The notes beneath the pieces were generated by a model. The model saw only the letters and a list, made by a program, of their open reading frames with translations, did not search any database and was not told where the DNA came from. Source: Flavobacterium sp. MC2016-06 (lineage in GTDB: Bacteria; Bacteroidota; Bacteroidia; Flavobacteriales; Flavobacteriaceae). From it: a stretch of 64,000 nt of DNA. The position numbers were made by a program, and so were the translations under genes. The stretch spans positions 12,521 through 76,520 of the forward strand of contig NZ_WMID02000028.1 of assembly GCF_009711165.2 (NCBI RefSeq), in the 5' to 3' direction. Shown here piece by piece: positions 17,987-25,754 of this stretch; positions within the stretch are counted from its first letter, which is position 1, and every line of letters begins with the position of its first letter.

Positions 17987-18793
17987 TTAAAGACCCATCT
18001 CCTTATAGAAATTTGTATACGCTTCTGCGAATGCATCTTTCGTGGCGAAAGGTAAAAAAGGTTTTCCTGAAGATTCTATAAATTTTGTTAAACTTGGGGA
18101 AACGTTCTCAGATGCAATGATGACAGCATCAGAATGTAAAATGCTAGCTTTTAAGATATTTTCGTAATTTGGAATTTCTAAATCCGCAACTGATTCATGT
18201 GGAACACCGTCGAATTTTACCTTATTAATCATTTCTAAATCTAAATTTTCATCAAAAGACTGACCGTAAACAGAAGTTACAATTTTAGTCTCAGAAAATA
18301 AAGCTTCATTTTTATAGTAGTGTTTCATATATATTGGAAGCATCGCCGCCAACCAGCCATGAACATGAATAATATCTGGAACCCAATTCAATTTTTTTAC
18401 CGTTTCAACAACTCCTTTTGCAAAAAATATGGCGCGTTCATCATTATCAGGATACAAAACTCCTTCTTCATCTGCAAAAGTTGCTTTACGCTTAAAATAC
18501 TCATCATTATCGATAAAATAAACCTGAATTCTTTCTTTTGGAATTGAAGCTACCTTTATAATCAATGGCATGTCTAAATCATTAACTACCAAATTCATCC
18601 CTGAAAGTCTGATTACTTCATGTAACTGGTGTCTTCTTTCGTTGATATTCCCATATCTTGGCATGAAAATTCTTATCTGACCTCCTTGATCATTAATCAT
18701 TTTTGGAACGTCATAAGACATTAAAGAAACCTCATTTTCAGCCAAATAAGGCACGACTTCAGATGATACGTATAATATCCTCTTATCTTTCAT
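17987..18793 (-). CDS. Half-length glycogen/starch synthase-like protein (GT5 N-domain only)
   Basis: 268 residues matching only the N-terminal Rossmann domain of GT5 synthases (about 480 residues when complete). Matches include RILYVSSEVVPYL at the N-terminus, IRIFMPRYGNINERRHQLHEV, DNDERAIFFAKGVVE, and PDIIHVHGWLAAMLPIYMKHYY. The ADP-glucose-binding K-x-G-G motif that normally follows SEV-P is replaced by AENEVSL, and the whole C-terminal nucleotide-binding domain is missing. Catalysis by itself is therefore unlikely; a regulatory or scaffold role is possible. It is first in the operon with the DUF4270 lipoprotein and glmS, divergent from panC. Confidence 0.85.
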   Translation of the reverse strand: MKDKRILYVSSEVVPYLAENEVSLMSYDVPKMINDQGGQIRIFMPRYGNINERRHQLHEVIRLSGMNLVVNDLDMPLIIKVASIPKERIQVYFIDNDEYFKRKATFADEEGVLYPDNDERAIFFAKGVVETVKKLNWVPDIIHVHGWLAAMLPIYMKHYYKNEALFSETKIVTSVYGQSFDENLDLEMINKVKFDGVPHESVADLEIPNYENILKASILHSDAVIIASENVSPSLTKFIESSGKPFLPFATKDAFAEAYTNFYKEMGL

Positions 18794-18831
18794 AATAGTA
18801 TTTTACTTAATTTTTGGTAATAAAAACGTTG

Positions 18832-18839
18832 CAAAATTA
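18832..18839 (-). promoter_or_regulatory. -7 box of the glycogen-synthase-like/DUF4270/glmS operon
   Basis: TAATTTTG on the minus strand, 38 bp before the ATG at 18793. It is divergent from, and about 30 bp away from, the panC box. Confidence 0.45.
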
Positions 18840-18870
18840 CAAAAATTTATGCAGTTATTAACTAATATAT

Positions 18871-18878
18871 TATGTTTG
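18871..18878 (+). promoter_or_regulatory. -7 box of panC, covering the upstream ATG
   Basis: TATGTTTG. The ATG at 18872 that would extend panC by ten residues lies inside this box, which favours the start at 18902. Confidence 0.5.
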
Positions 18879-18901
18879 CACTAAATTTTAATAATACAGC
18901 C

Positions 18902-19750
18902 ATGCATATTTTCTACGGTAAAGTAGCTTTGATAGCTTATTTGAAAACTATCAAAACTGCAAATTCCACTATCGGATTTGTACCAACAATGGGCGCTTTA
19001 CACCAAGGGCATTTGGCTTTAATGCAGCGATCTCTTAAAGAAAACGACGATACGGTTGTGAGTATTTTTGTTAATCCAACTCAATTTAACAATCCTGAAG
19101 ATTTAGCGAAATACCCTCGAACTCTTGAAGAAGATGTTAAGAAAATGCGTACATTAAGTGATAAAATCATTTTGTATGCACCTTCGGTAGAAGATATTTA
19201 TGAAGGAAATACTACATCTCAAAATTTTGATTTTGATGGTTTAGAAAATCAAATGGAAGGAAAATTCAGACCCGGACACTTTAACGGTGTTGGTACTATC
19301 GTAAAACGACTATTTGAAATTGTAACGCCAACCAATGCTTATTTTGGAGAAAAAGATTTCCAGCAATTGCAAATTGTTAAAAAACTGGTTGAGAAAAACG
19401 ATCTTCCGGTAAATGTTGTCGGCTGTCCAATCTTTAGAGAAGAGAACTTTTTGGCGATGAGCTCTAGAAACGAAAGGCTGACTCCTGAAGAACGAAAAGA
19501 AGCTGCTATAATCTACAAGATTTTAAACGAAGCAAAAGAGATATTCAAAAACAACAGTCCGCAGGAAACAATAGAATTTGTAGAAAATTCTTTCAAAAAT
19601 AATAAAATGTTTGAACTCGAATATTTTGTAATTGCTGACGAATCTACATTATTGTCTATAGATCACAAAAGTAAAGACAAAAACTACCGTGCATTTATAG
19701 CGGTATTTGTTAATTCTATAAGACTGATTGACACCATTTCATTAAATTAA
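18902..19750 (+). CDS. panC: Pantothenate synthetase (pantoate--beta-alanine ligase)
   Basis: ATP-dependent condensation of pantoate and beta-alanine, the last step to pantothenate. 282 residues from the ATG at 18902 (MHIFYGKVALIAYLKTI), the usual family length. Nucleotide-site motifs: FVPTMGALHQGHLALM, with the His pair of the HxGH-like signature. Then VSIFVNPTQFNNPEDLAKYPRTLEEDV, the GHFNGVGTIVKRLFEIV segment, the AYFGEKDFQQLQI segment and the AMSSRNERL motif. The ATG at 18872 overlaps a -7 box and is rejected. panD follows 14 bp later, so the beta-alanine supplier and user lie together. Confidence 0.97.
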   Translation: MHIFYGKVALIAYLKTIKTANSTIGFVPTMGALHQGHLALMQRSLKENDDTVVSIFVNPTQFNNPEDLAKYPRTLEEDVKKMRTLSDKIILYAPSVEDIYEGNTTSQNFDFDGLENQMEGKFRPGHFNGVGTIVKRLFEIVTPTNAYFGEKDFQQLQIVKKLVEKNDLPVNVVGCPIFREENFLAMSSRNERLTPEERKEAAIIYKILNEAKEIFKNNSPQETIEFVENSFKNNKMFELEYFVIADESTLLSIDHKSKDKNYRAFIAVFVNSIRLIDTISLN

Positions 19751-19751
19751 T

Positions 19752-19759
19752 TTACCTTT
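19752..19759 (+). promoter_or_regulatory. -7 box just before panD
   Basis: TACCTTTG, four bases before CAAC-ATG is complete. It lies in the 14-bp gap after panC. It could give panD its own leaderless transcript. Confidence 0.4.
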
Positions 19760-19764
19760 GCAAC

Positions 19765-20115
19765 ATGCAAATTCAAGTTATAAAATCAAAAATTCATCGT
19801 GTAAAAGTAACGGGAGCCGATTTAAATTATATTGGCAGTATTACTATTGATGAAACTCTACTGGAAGCTTCAAATATTATTGAAGGCGAAAAGGTATCTA
19901 TTGTAAATATCAATAATGGCGAACGCTTTGAAACTTACGCTATTAAAGGAGAAAAAAATTCAGGAGAAATCACCCTTAATGGGCCCGCAGCAAGAAAAGT
20001 TCAAAAAGACGATATCATTATCATTATATCTTATGCGACCCTAGATTTTGAAGAAGCAAAAACCTTCAAACCTTGGATCATTTTCCCAAATGAAAACGAC
20101 AATTCGTTAACCTAA
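19765..20115 (+). CDS. panD: Aspartate 1-decarboxylase proenzyme
   Basis: Pyruvoyl enzyme that decarboxylates L-aspartate to beta-alanine for pantothenate. 116 residues. The self-cleavage site is YIGSITID: cleavage between Gly24 and Ser25 turns Ser25 into the pyruvoyl group. NGERFETYAIKGE and LNGPAARKVQKDDIIIIISYA complete the double-psi barrel. Its ATG lies directly after a TAnnTTTG box, so besides read-through from panC it may have a leaderless transcript. Confidence 0.97.
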   Translation: MQIQVIKSKIHRVKVTGADLNYIGSITIDETLLEASNIIEGEKVSIVNINNGERFETYAIKGEKNSGEITLNGPAARKVQKDDIIIIISYATLDFEEAKTFKPWIIFPNENDNSLT

Positions 20116-20318
20116 AGTTATCCTTTCACTTTATATTTTCTTCATCATTTGTCAAAATCCCCTTTTGAACAAACCAGATGACCTATGCCTAAATCAAAAA
20201 TAGATTTAAGCCCATAACTTCATTGCTTTTTTAAACCATACCCTACAAAAAAGTAAATAAAGTATTATATTGCTACATTATTTCAAATACTTTTTAATTC
20301 ACGGAAATGCCACAAATC

Positions 20319-21473
20319 ATGAAAAAAGTTTACCTACTATTTATCTTAATTTCATTTTCTTCTTTCGCACAAAAAACGTTCGACAACATCAAATCTGAAA
20401 AACTTGGAGTAGAACGCAGAATAACTATCGGACTTCCTCCCTCTTACGAAGAAAACAAAGACAAAAAATATCCAGTTTTATACTTATTAGACGGCGATTA
20501 TTTATTTGATCCTTTTTCTGGAGCTGTCAGTTATGGTGCTTATTGGGATGATTTACCAGAAATGATAATCATTGGAGTACACCAAAATAAAGATGGGGAA
20601 CGCTTCGACGATTCTACTATCGATCAAAATACAGGATTGCCTTTTGAAAAAGGAGCTGATTTTTTTGAGTTTATTGGTGCTGAACTTATTCCTTATATCG
20701 AAAAAAAATACCGCACTACACCTTTTAGAATTATTGCAGGTCATGATATAACAGCAAGTTTTATCAATTTTTATTTATACAAAGAAGAACCATTGTTTAA
20801 TGCTTACATCTGCCTAAGTCCAGAACTTGCACCAAAAATGGAAGTTCGTATCCCCGAAAAGTTTGCTAAATTTACAAAACCACTATTTTATTACCTTTCT
20901 GCAGCTGATGGCGATATTAAAAAAATCAAAGAACCTATTGAAAAACTAGCCAGCAATATTAAAATTGCAAATAATCCGTTAATCAATTATAAATACGAAG
21001 TTTTTAAAGGTACAACTCATTATACCGAAGTTTTACATTCGATTCCGAGTGCATTATATCAGATTTTTGAAGTTTACAGGCCTATAAATTCTGCGGAATA
21101 CAATGATAAAATTGCAATTCTTCAAACAGGTTACTCTGATTATTTGGAAAAAAAATATGCAATAATGTCTGAAGTAATGGGCGTTCAAATTCCTGTTCGT
21201 GTTAGTGACTTTAAAGTAGTAGAAAATATTATTTTGAAGAGAAATGCTTACGACGAATTGGGTAAAATGGCCGAAATTGCAAATACAAGTTACCCAAAAG
21301 CAATGTTGGGCGAATATGAATTAGGTTTGATGTACGAAAAAATGGGAGATCCAAAACATGCTTCAAAAAAATATCAAAATGCATCGCAAATGGAACCAAT
21401 TGGCGATTTGAATAAAGATATGATGTATGAGAAAATCGACGAGATGAATACACTTGCCAAAAAAACTAAATAA
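20319..21473 (+). CDS. Secreted esterase-D-fold alpha/beta hydrolase with Asp in the nucleophile position
   Basis: 384 residues from the ATG at 20319, which opens a signal peptide (MKKVYLLFILISFSSFAQ). The ATG at 20307 would add only four residues. The fold follows the putative-esterase family: RRITIGLPPSYEENKDKKYPVLYLLDGDYLF, then MIIIGVHQNK, then FRIIAGHDITASF, which is the nucleophile elbow. The usual GHSxGG Ser is Asp here. A conserved His region, KGTTHYTEVLHSIPSALYQIF, is present. The last 100 residues look TPR-like (YELGLMYEKMGDPKHASKKYQNA). It is either a non-catalytic fold or an Asp-nucleophile hydrolase. Its stop overlaps the radA start by one base. Confidence 0.85.
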   Translation: MKKVYLLFILISFSSFAQKTFDNIKSEKLGVERRITIGLPPSYEENKDKKYPVLYLLDGDYLFDPFSGAVSYGAYWDDLPEMIIIGVHQNKDGERFDDSTIDQNTGLPFEKGADFFEFIGAELIPYIEKKYRTTPFRIIAGHDITASFINFYLYKEEPLFNAYICLSPELAPKMEVRIPEKFAKFTKPLFYYLSAADGDIKKIKEPIEKLASNIKIANNPLINYKYEVFKGTTHYTEVLHSIPSALYQIFEVYRPINSAEYNDKIAILQTGYSDYLEKKYAIMSEVMGVQIPVRVSDFKVVENIILKRNAYDELGKMAEIANTSYPKAMLGEYELGLMYEKMGDPKHASKKYQNASQMEPIGDLNKDMMYEKIDEMNTLAKKTK

Positions 21474-22834
21474 TGTCAAAAGTTAAAACTTCCTTTTTTT
21501 GTCAAAACTGCGGTACACAATATGCCAAATGGCAAGGACAGTGTAACGCATGCAAAGAATGGAATACTATTGCCGAAGAAATCATTCAGAAGCAAGAAAA
21601 AGTGGCTTGGAAAAGCGAACCTACTTCAACAAACAAAGCACCAAGACCTTTAAAAATTAATGAAATTGATTCGGCTCAGGAAATTCGAATGGATACTACT
21701 GACGGCGAATTGAATCGTGTTTTAGGAGGTGGAATTGTCCCTGGATCTTTGACTCTTTTAGGAGGTGAGCCTGGAATTGGAAAAAGTACGCTTTTACTTC
21801 AGATATCATTAAAGTTACCTTACAAAACCTTATATGTTTCTGGGGAAGAAAGCCAGAAACAGATAAAAATGCGTGCGGAAAGAATCACGCCAAATTCTGA
21901 TAATTGTTATATTCTGACGGAAACTAAAACACAGAATATTTTCAAACAAATTGAAGCCATTGAACCCGAAATCGTAATTATAGATTCAATTCAGACTTTA
22001 CATACTGATTATATCGAATCTACTGCTGGAAGTATTTCTCAGATTAGAGAAACCACTGCCGAGTTGATCAAGTTTGCTAAAGAAACTAATATTCCAGTTA
22101 TTTTAATTGGACATATTACCAAAGACGGAAACATTGCCGGCCCAAAAATTTTGGAACACATGGTCGATACCGTTTTACAATTTGAAGGCGATAGAAATCA
22201 CGTTTACCGAATTTTACGTTCGCTTAAAAATCGTTTTGGTTCTACAGCAGAACTTGGGATCTATGAAATGCTTGGAAGCGGTTTGCGCGAAGTAAGCAAT
22301 CCGTCAGAAATATTGATTTCGCACAAAGACGAAGAAATGTCTGGAACTGCTATTGCCACAACTATGGAAGGCATGCGTCCGTTAATGATCGAAATACAAT
22401 CATTAGTGAGTACTGCGGTCTATGGAACTCCACAGCGCAGTACGACTGGTTACAACGCCAAAAGGCTAAACATGATTCTGGCAGTTTTAGAAAAAAGAGC
22501 TGGATTTCGTTTAGGTGCCAAAGACGTTTTCCTGAATGTAACTGGAGGAATTTCTGTTGATGATCCTGCGATTGACTTGGCCGTTGTTGCTGCAATTTTA
22601 TCTTCAAACGAAGATATTCCGGTAACTAAAGGTTTTTGTTTTGCAGGCGAAGTTGGTCTTTCTGGCGAAATTCGTCCTGTAAACCGCGTAGATCAAAGAA
22701 TTCAGGAAGCCGAGAAATTAGGTTTCAACACTATCTTTGTATCAAAATACAATAAAATTGCCATAAAAAACCCTGGAATCAAAATTGAGCTTGTAACAAA
22801 AATTGAAGATGTTGCAAGTATTCTTTTTGGCTAA
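21473..22834 (+). CDS. radA: DNA repair protein RadA
   Basis: RecA-like ATPase that drives branch migration in recombinational repair. 453 residues. N-terminal four-Cys zinc finger (Cys10, 13, 24, 27), Walker A GGEPGIGKS (97-105), YVSGEES, Walker B EIVIIDSIQTL, and the RadA signature KNRFG at 252-256. The C-terminal third is Lon-protease-like (FLNVTGGISVDDPAIDLAV ... CFAGEVGLSGEIRPV). Full length. TAATG overlap with the preceding esterase-fold gene suggests translational coupling. Confidence 0.98.
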   Translation: MSKVKTSFFCQNCGTQYAKWQGQCNACKEWNTIAEEIIQKQEKVAWKSEPTSTNKAPRPLKINEIDSAQEIRMDTTDGELNRVLGGGIVPGSLTLLGGEPGIGKSTLLLQISLKLPYKTLYVSGEESQKQIKMRAERITPNSDNCYILTETKTQNIFKQIEAIEPEIVIIDSIQTLHTDYIESTAGSISQIRETTAELIKFAKETNIPVILIGHITKDGNIAGPKILEHMVDTVLQFEGDRNHVYRILRSLKNRFGSTAELGIYEMLGSGLREVSNPSEILISHKDEEMSGTAIATTMEGMRPLMIEIQSLVSTAVYGTPQRSTTGYNAKRLNMILAVLEKRAGFRLGAKDVFLNVTGGISVDDPAIDLAVVAAILSSNEDIPVTKGFCFAGEVGLSGEIRPVNRVDQRIQEAEKLGFNTIFVSKYNKIAIKNPGIKIELVTKIEDVASILFG

Positions 22835-22853
22835 TATTTTATAATACCACTTT

Positions 22854-24818
22854 ATGAATTTTCCAAAACAAAAAATTTTCAAAGCATTAAAAATACTTGC
22901 CCTGGTATTGATTTTACTTTGTATTGGACTTTACTTTTTTCGTGATTCTTTACTAAAACAAGCTATTGCAAAAGTCCAGCATAAAATGACTGTAGATTAT
23001 AACAGTACTTTTTCTGTAAAATCGGCTTCGTTTGACGGCTTATCGAGCATCAAACTTACCGATGTAGTTTTAGTCCCAAAAAATGCAGATACACTATTTA
23101 AAATTCAAAAAATAGAAACCAGCATCAGCTTGAGTAATTTATTAATTGGCGATGTTCAAGTTGGAACTTTAAAAATCAACAACGGATACATTCAATTAGT
23201 CAAAAAGGGAAAAATTCGCAATTTTGATGCTTTCTTAAAAAAAGACAATACTGATTCTGATAAAAACGAGAAAAGAAAATATGCTGCTTTCGCCTACCGC
23301 ATCATCTCAAAACTATTGAATTTGGTTCCGACTGACATGAATTTGGAAAATGTACAATTTAGAATTGACGATAATGGTAAAAAAACTTCTGTAGCAATCA
23401 AAAAGCTTGTTTTAAGCGACAAACAACTCGAAACCAATCTTCATGTACAAGCAAAAGATTTTGACCAGCGCTGGAACATAAAAGGCTTTGCTGATCCGAG
23501 AAACAAAAAAGCCGATATTCGATTTTTTAATTTAGATACCGGCGCCATTCGCGTTCCGTATCTTGACGAGCGTTACAACTTAAAAGTCAGCTTTGATTCC
23601 ATTCGATTAAATGTACAAAATATTGAAAAAGATGGAAGTGAATTGCATATTGATGGTTATTCTTCGATTTCAAATTTAAAAATAAACCACCCAAAAATTG
23701 CCAGCAAAGATGTCGTGATTAAAAACGCACGTTTTGATTATCGATTTTTACTAGGTGACGATTTTATTTCGATAGACAGCACTTCGACAATGCAGTTGAA
23801 TAAAATAAAAGTTCGCCCATATGTTTCTTATAATACAGAATCGGACACGGTTTATACTTTGAAAGTTGATATACCGAAAATGAAAGCGCAGGATTTTATT
23901 GTTTCATTGCCTGATGGTTTATTTACCCATTTTCAAGGAATGGAAGCGACTGGAAATTTTGATTATAAATTAGATTTCAAATTCAACAAAAACAAACCAA
24001 ACACACTTGTTTTTGATAGTAAAATGAATAAAGAAGATTTAAAAATCACAAAATACGGAGAAGCCGATTTAAATAAATTAAACGGCGAATTTGTTTATCG
24101 CGCCATAATTCAAAACGTATTACAGCGCCCGATTTTGGTTGGAAATTCGAATCCGAATTATACCCCTTTAGATCAGATTTCGCCTTATTTGAGAAAATCA
24201 GTTTTAACGACAGAAGATCCGTCTTTCTTTCAGCATCGCGGCTTTATTAATGAAGCGTTCAAACAATCAATTCTAAAAAACATTAGAACCAAAAAATTCT
24301 CTCGCGGTGCCAGCACAATTAGTATGCAGTTGATTAAGAATGTCTTTTTGACTCGTGAGAAAACGCTTTCGCGAAAGCTTGAAGAAATTCTACTAGTTTA
24401 TATTTTAGAAAATAACAGAATTGCCAGCAAAGAAAGAATGTTGGAAGTTTATTTTAATATTATCGAATGGGGACCAAATGTGTATGGAATTGGTGAAGCG
24501 AGTCATTTTTATTTCCAAAAAAGTCCATCGCAATTGAGTTTAGACGAATGTCTGTATTTGGCAACCATTATTCCGAAACCAAGAAAATTCATGTATCAGT
24601 TTAACGATCAAGGAAACTTGAAAGATTACGCGGTGAAAAATCAGAAATTCTTAAGTAATTTAATGTTGCGCCGCGGTGTTATTATTCCAGAAGATACGAT
24701 TGGGCAGCTTCCGGTTTATATTTCTGGGAATGCACGTTCGCTATTGCGAATAAAAGCGCCAGATTCGACTGCAGTTCCTGTTGATTCTTTATCGATGGAT
24801 GGGGAATTTGATTTATAA
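22854..24818 (+). CDS. Membrane-anchored AsmA-like protein fused to a GT51 peptidoglycan glycosyltransferase domain
   Basis: 654 residues. One N-terminal TM helix (ALKILALVLILLCIGLYFF, 11-29), then about 380 residues of AsmA-type beta-rich sequence (30-420), then a GT51 domain. Motif I TTEDPSFFQHRG holds the general base Glu454. Motif II is GASTISMQLIKN (485-496), motif III is RKLEE (507-511), and EVYFNIIEWGPNVYGIGEA follows (531-549). There is no transpeptidase domain, so it resembles MtgA catalytically, extending glycan strands from lipid II. The AsmA-like stretch between anchor and catalytic domain is unusual and could bridge the periplasm or bind lipid. It begins 20 bp after radA. Confidence 0.88.
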   Translation: MNFPKQKIFKALKILALVLILLCIGLYFFRDSLLKQAIAKVQHKMTVDYNSTFSVKSASFDGLSSIKLTDVVLVPKNADTLFKIQKIETSISLSNLLIGDVQVGTLKINNGYIQLVKKGKIRNFDAFLKKDNTDSDKNEKRKYAAFAYRIISKLLNLVPTDMNLENVQFRIDDNGKKTSVAIKKLVLSDKQLETNLHVQAKDFDQRWNIKGFADPRNKKADIRFFNLDTGAIRVPYLDERYNLKVSFDSIRLNVQNIEKDGSELHIDGYSSISNLKINHPKIASKDVVIKNARFDYRFLLGDDFISIDSTSTMQLNKIKVRPYVSYNTESDTVYTLKVDIPKMKAQDFIVSLPDGLFTHFQGMEATGNFDYKLDFKFNKNKPNTLVFDSKMNKEDLKITKYGEADLNKLNGEFVYRAIIQNVLQRPILVGNSNPNYTPLDQISPYLRKSVLTTEDPSFFQHRGFINEAFKQSILKNIRTKKFSRGASTISMQLIKNVFLTREKTLSRKLEEILLVYILENNRIASKERMLEVYFNIIEWGPNVYGIGEASHFYFQKSPSQLSLDECLYLATIIPKPRKFMYQFNDQGNLKDYAVKNQKFLSNLMLRRGVIIPEDTIGQLPVYISGNARSLLRIKAPDSTAVPVDSLSMDGEFDL

Positions 24819-24822
24819 TATT

Positions 24823-25005
24823 TGCCACGAAGACGCTAAGGCACAAAGTTTTTATCTCTTTTGAGAGGAATACAGTAAAAAAACTTAGCGCCTTTGCGTC
24901 TTTGCGAGATTAAAATTAAATTTCTTTACGCAAAATTTGCTCGCAGTGTTGCAAAAACACCAAGCTAAAAAAAGCTTTGTGTCTTAGCGCCTTAGCGGCA
25001 AAAAT
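24823..25005. repeat. Degenerate inverted repeats filling the gap between two convergent genes
   Basis: A gccacgaagacgctaaggca arm at 24823 is matched in inverted orientation by gtgtcttagcgccttagcgg near 24980. A second inverted fragment, cttagcgcctttgcgtcttt, starts at 24883. This is an interspersed intergenic family; related pieces occur at 44465-44520 and 49200-49267. Confidence 0.65.
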
Positions 25006-25754
25006 CATTTAAAGTTCTTTAAAAAATCTTCTTTATACGTTGGCGAGACTTCAATTTCGGCTCCATCATTTAAAGTTATAATACCTCCTTTATTATACGA
25101 TTTCACACAATTGATATTAATAATATGCGATTTGTGAACCCGGATAAAAGGCAGTGGTAAAATCTCCGAAAAATGTTTTAAAAAACGGCAGACCATTTTT
25201 TTATTTCCATTAGTTAAATGCAGATCCGTAAAATTGCCATTTCCTCTTAAACGCACGATTTCTTCCATCTTTACTACTTCAAATCCTTCGAGTGTTGGCA
25301 GAATAACTTGTTGCTTTTCGGGTTTAGATTCATGAAAATTTTCAACAATAATCTTGTTTCGATTAAAAATTTCATGATTCATAATTTGGTGATGTACTTT
25401 GTTTACTGCAACAATCAATTCCTCAATACTAATGGGTTTTAATAAATAGTAAGCCGCACTTTGATTTAATGCTTTAAGCGAATATTCTGAAAAAGCGGTA
25501 ACAAAAATAGTTTCAAATTGCAGGTCTTTGCAAGCTTCCAAAACATCAAAAGCATTTCCAAAAGGCATTTCAACATCAAGAAAAACCAATTGCGGTTGTA
25601 TTTCGTGCAATAACGGAACTGCTTCTTTTATGTTTTGTGCTTCTCCTACAACCTCAACCTGCGGACAATATTTACTCAAATAGTTTTTGAGTACTTCGCG
25701 CGCCGCTAATTCGTCTTCGACAATTACACTTTTTATCTTTTGAAAAGTCATCAT
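25005..25754 (-). CDS. LytTR-family response regulator
   Basis: 249 residues. Receiver domain with acidic pair EDE (13-15), phosphoacceptor Asp60 in LVFLDVEMP, and the TAFSEYSLKAL and YLLKPIS signatures with the conserved Lys. A LytTR DNA-binding domain (about 145-249) contains VVKMEEIVRLRGNGNFTDLHLTNG, then FIRVHKSHIININCVKSY. LytTR proteins bind paired short direct repeats upstream of targets. The gene overlaps the histidine kinase gene by 4 bp. Paired TTCACC repeats upstream of two neighbouring genes are candidate binding sites. Confidence 0.95.
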   Translation of the reverse strand: MMTFQKIKSVIVEDELAAREVLKNYLSKYCPQVEVVGEAQNIKEAVPLLHEIQPQLVFLDVEMPFGNAFDVLEACKDLQFETIFVTAFSEYSLKALNQSAAYYLLKPISIEELIVAVNKVHHQIMNHEIFNRNKIIVENFHESKPEKQQVILPTLEGFEVVKMEEIVRLRGNGNFTDLHLTNGNKKMVCRFLKHFSEILPLPFIRVHKSHIININCVKSYNKGGIITLNDGAEIEVSPTYKEDFLKNFK

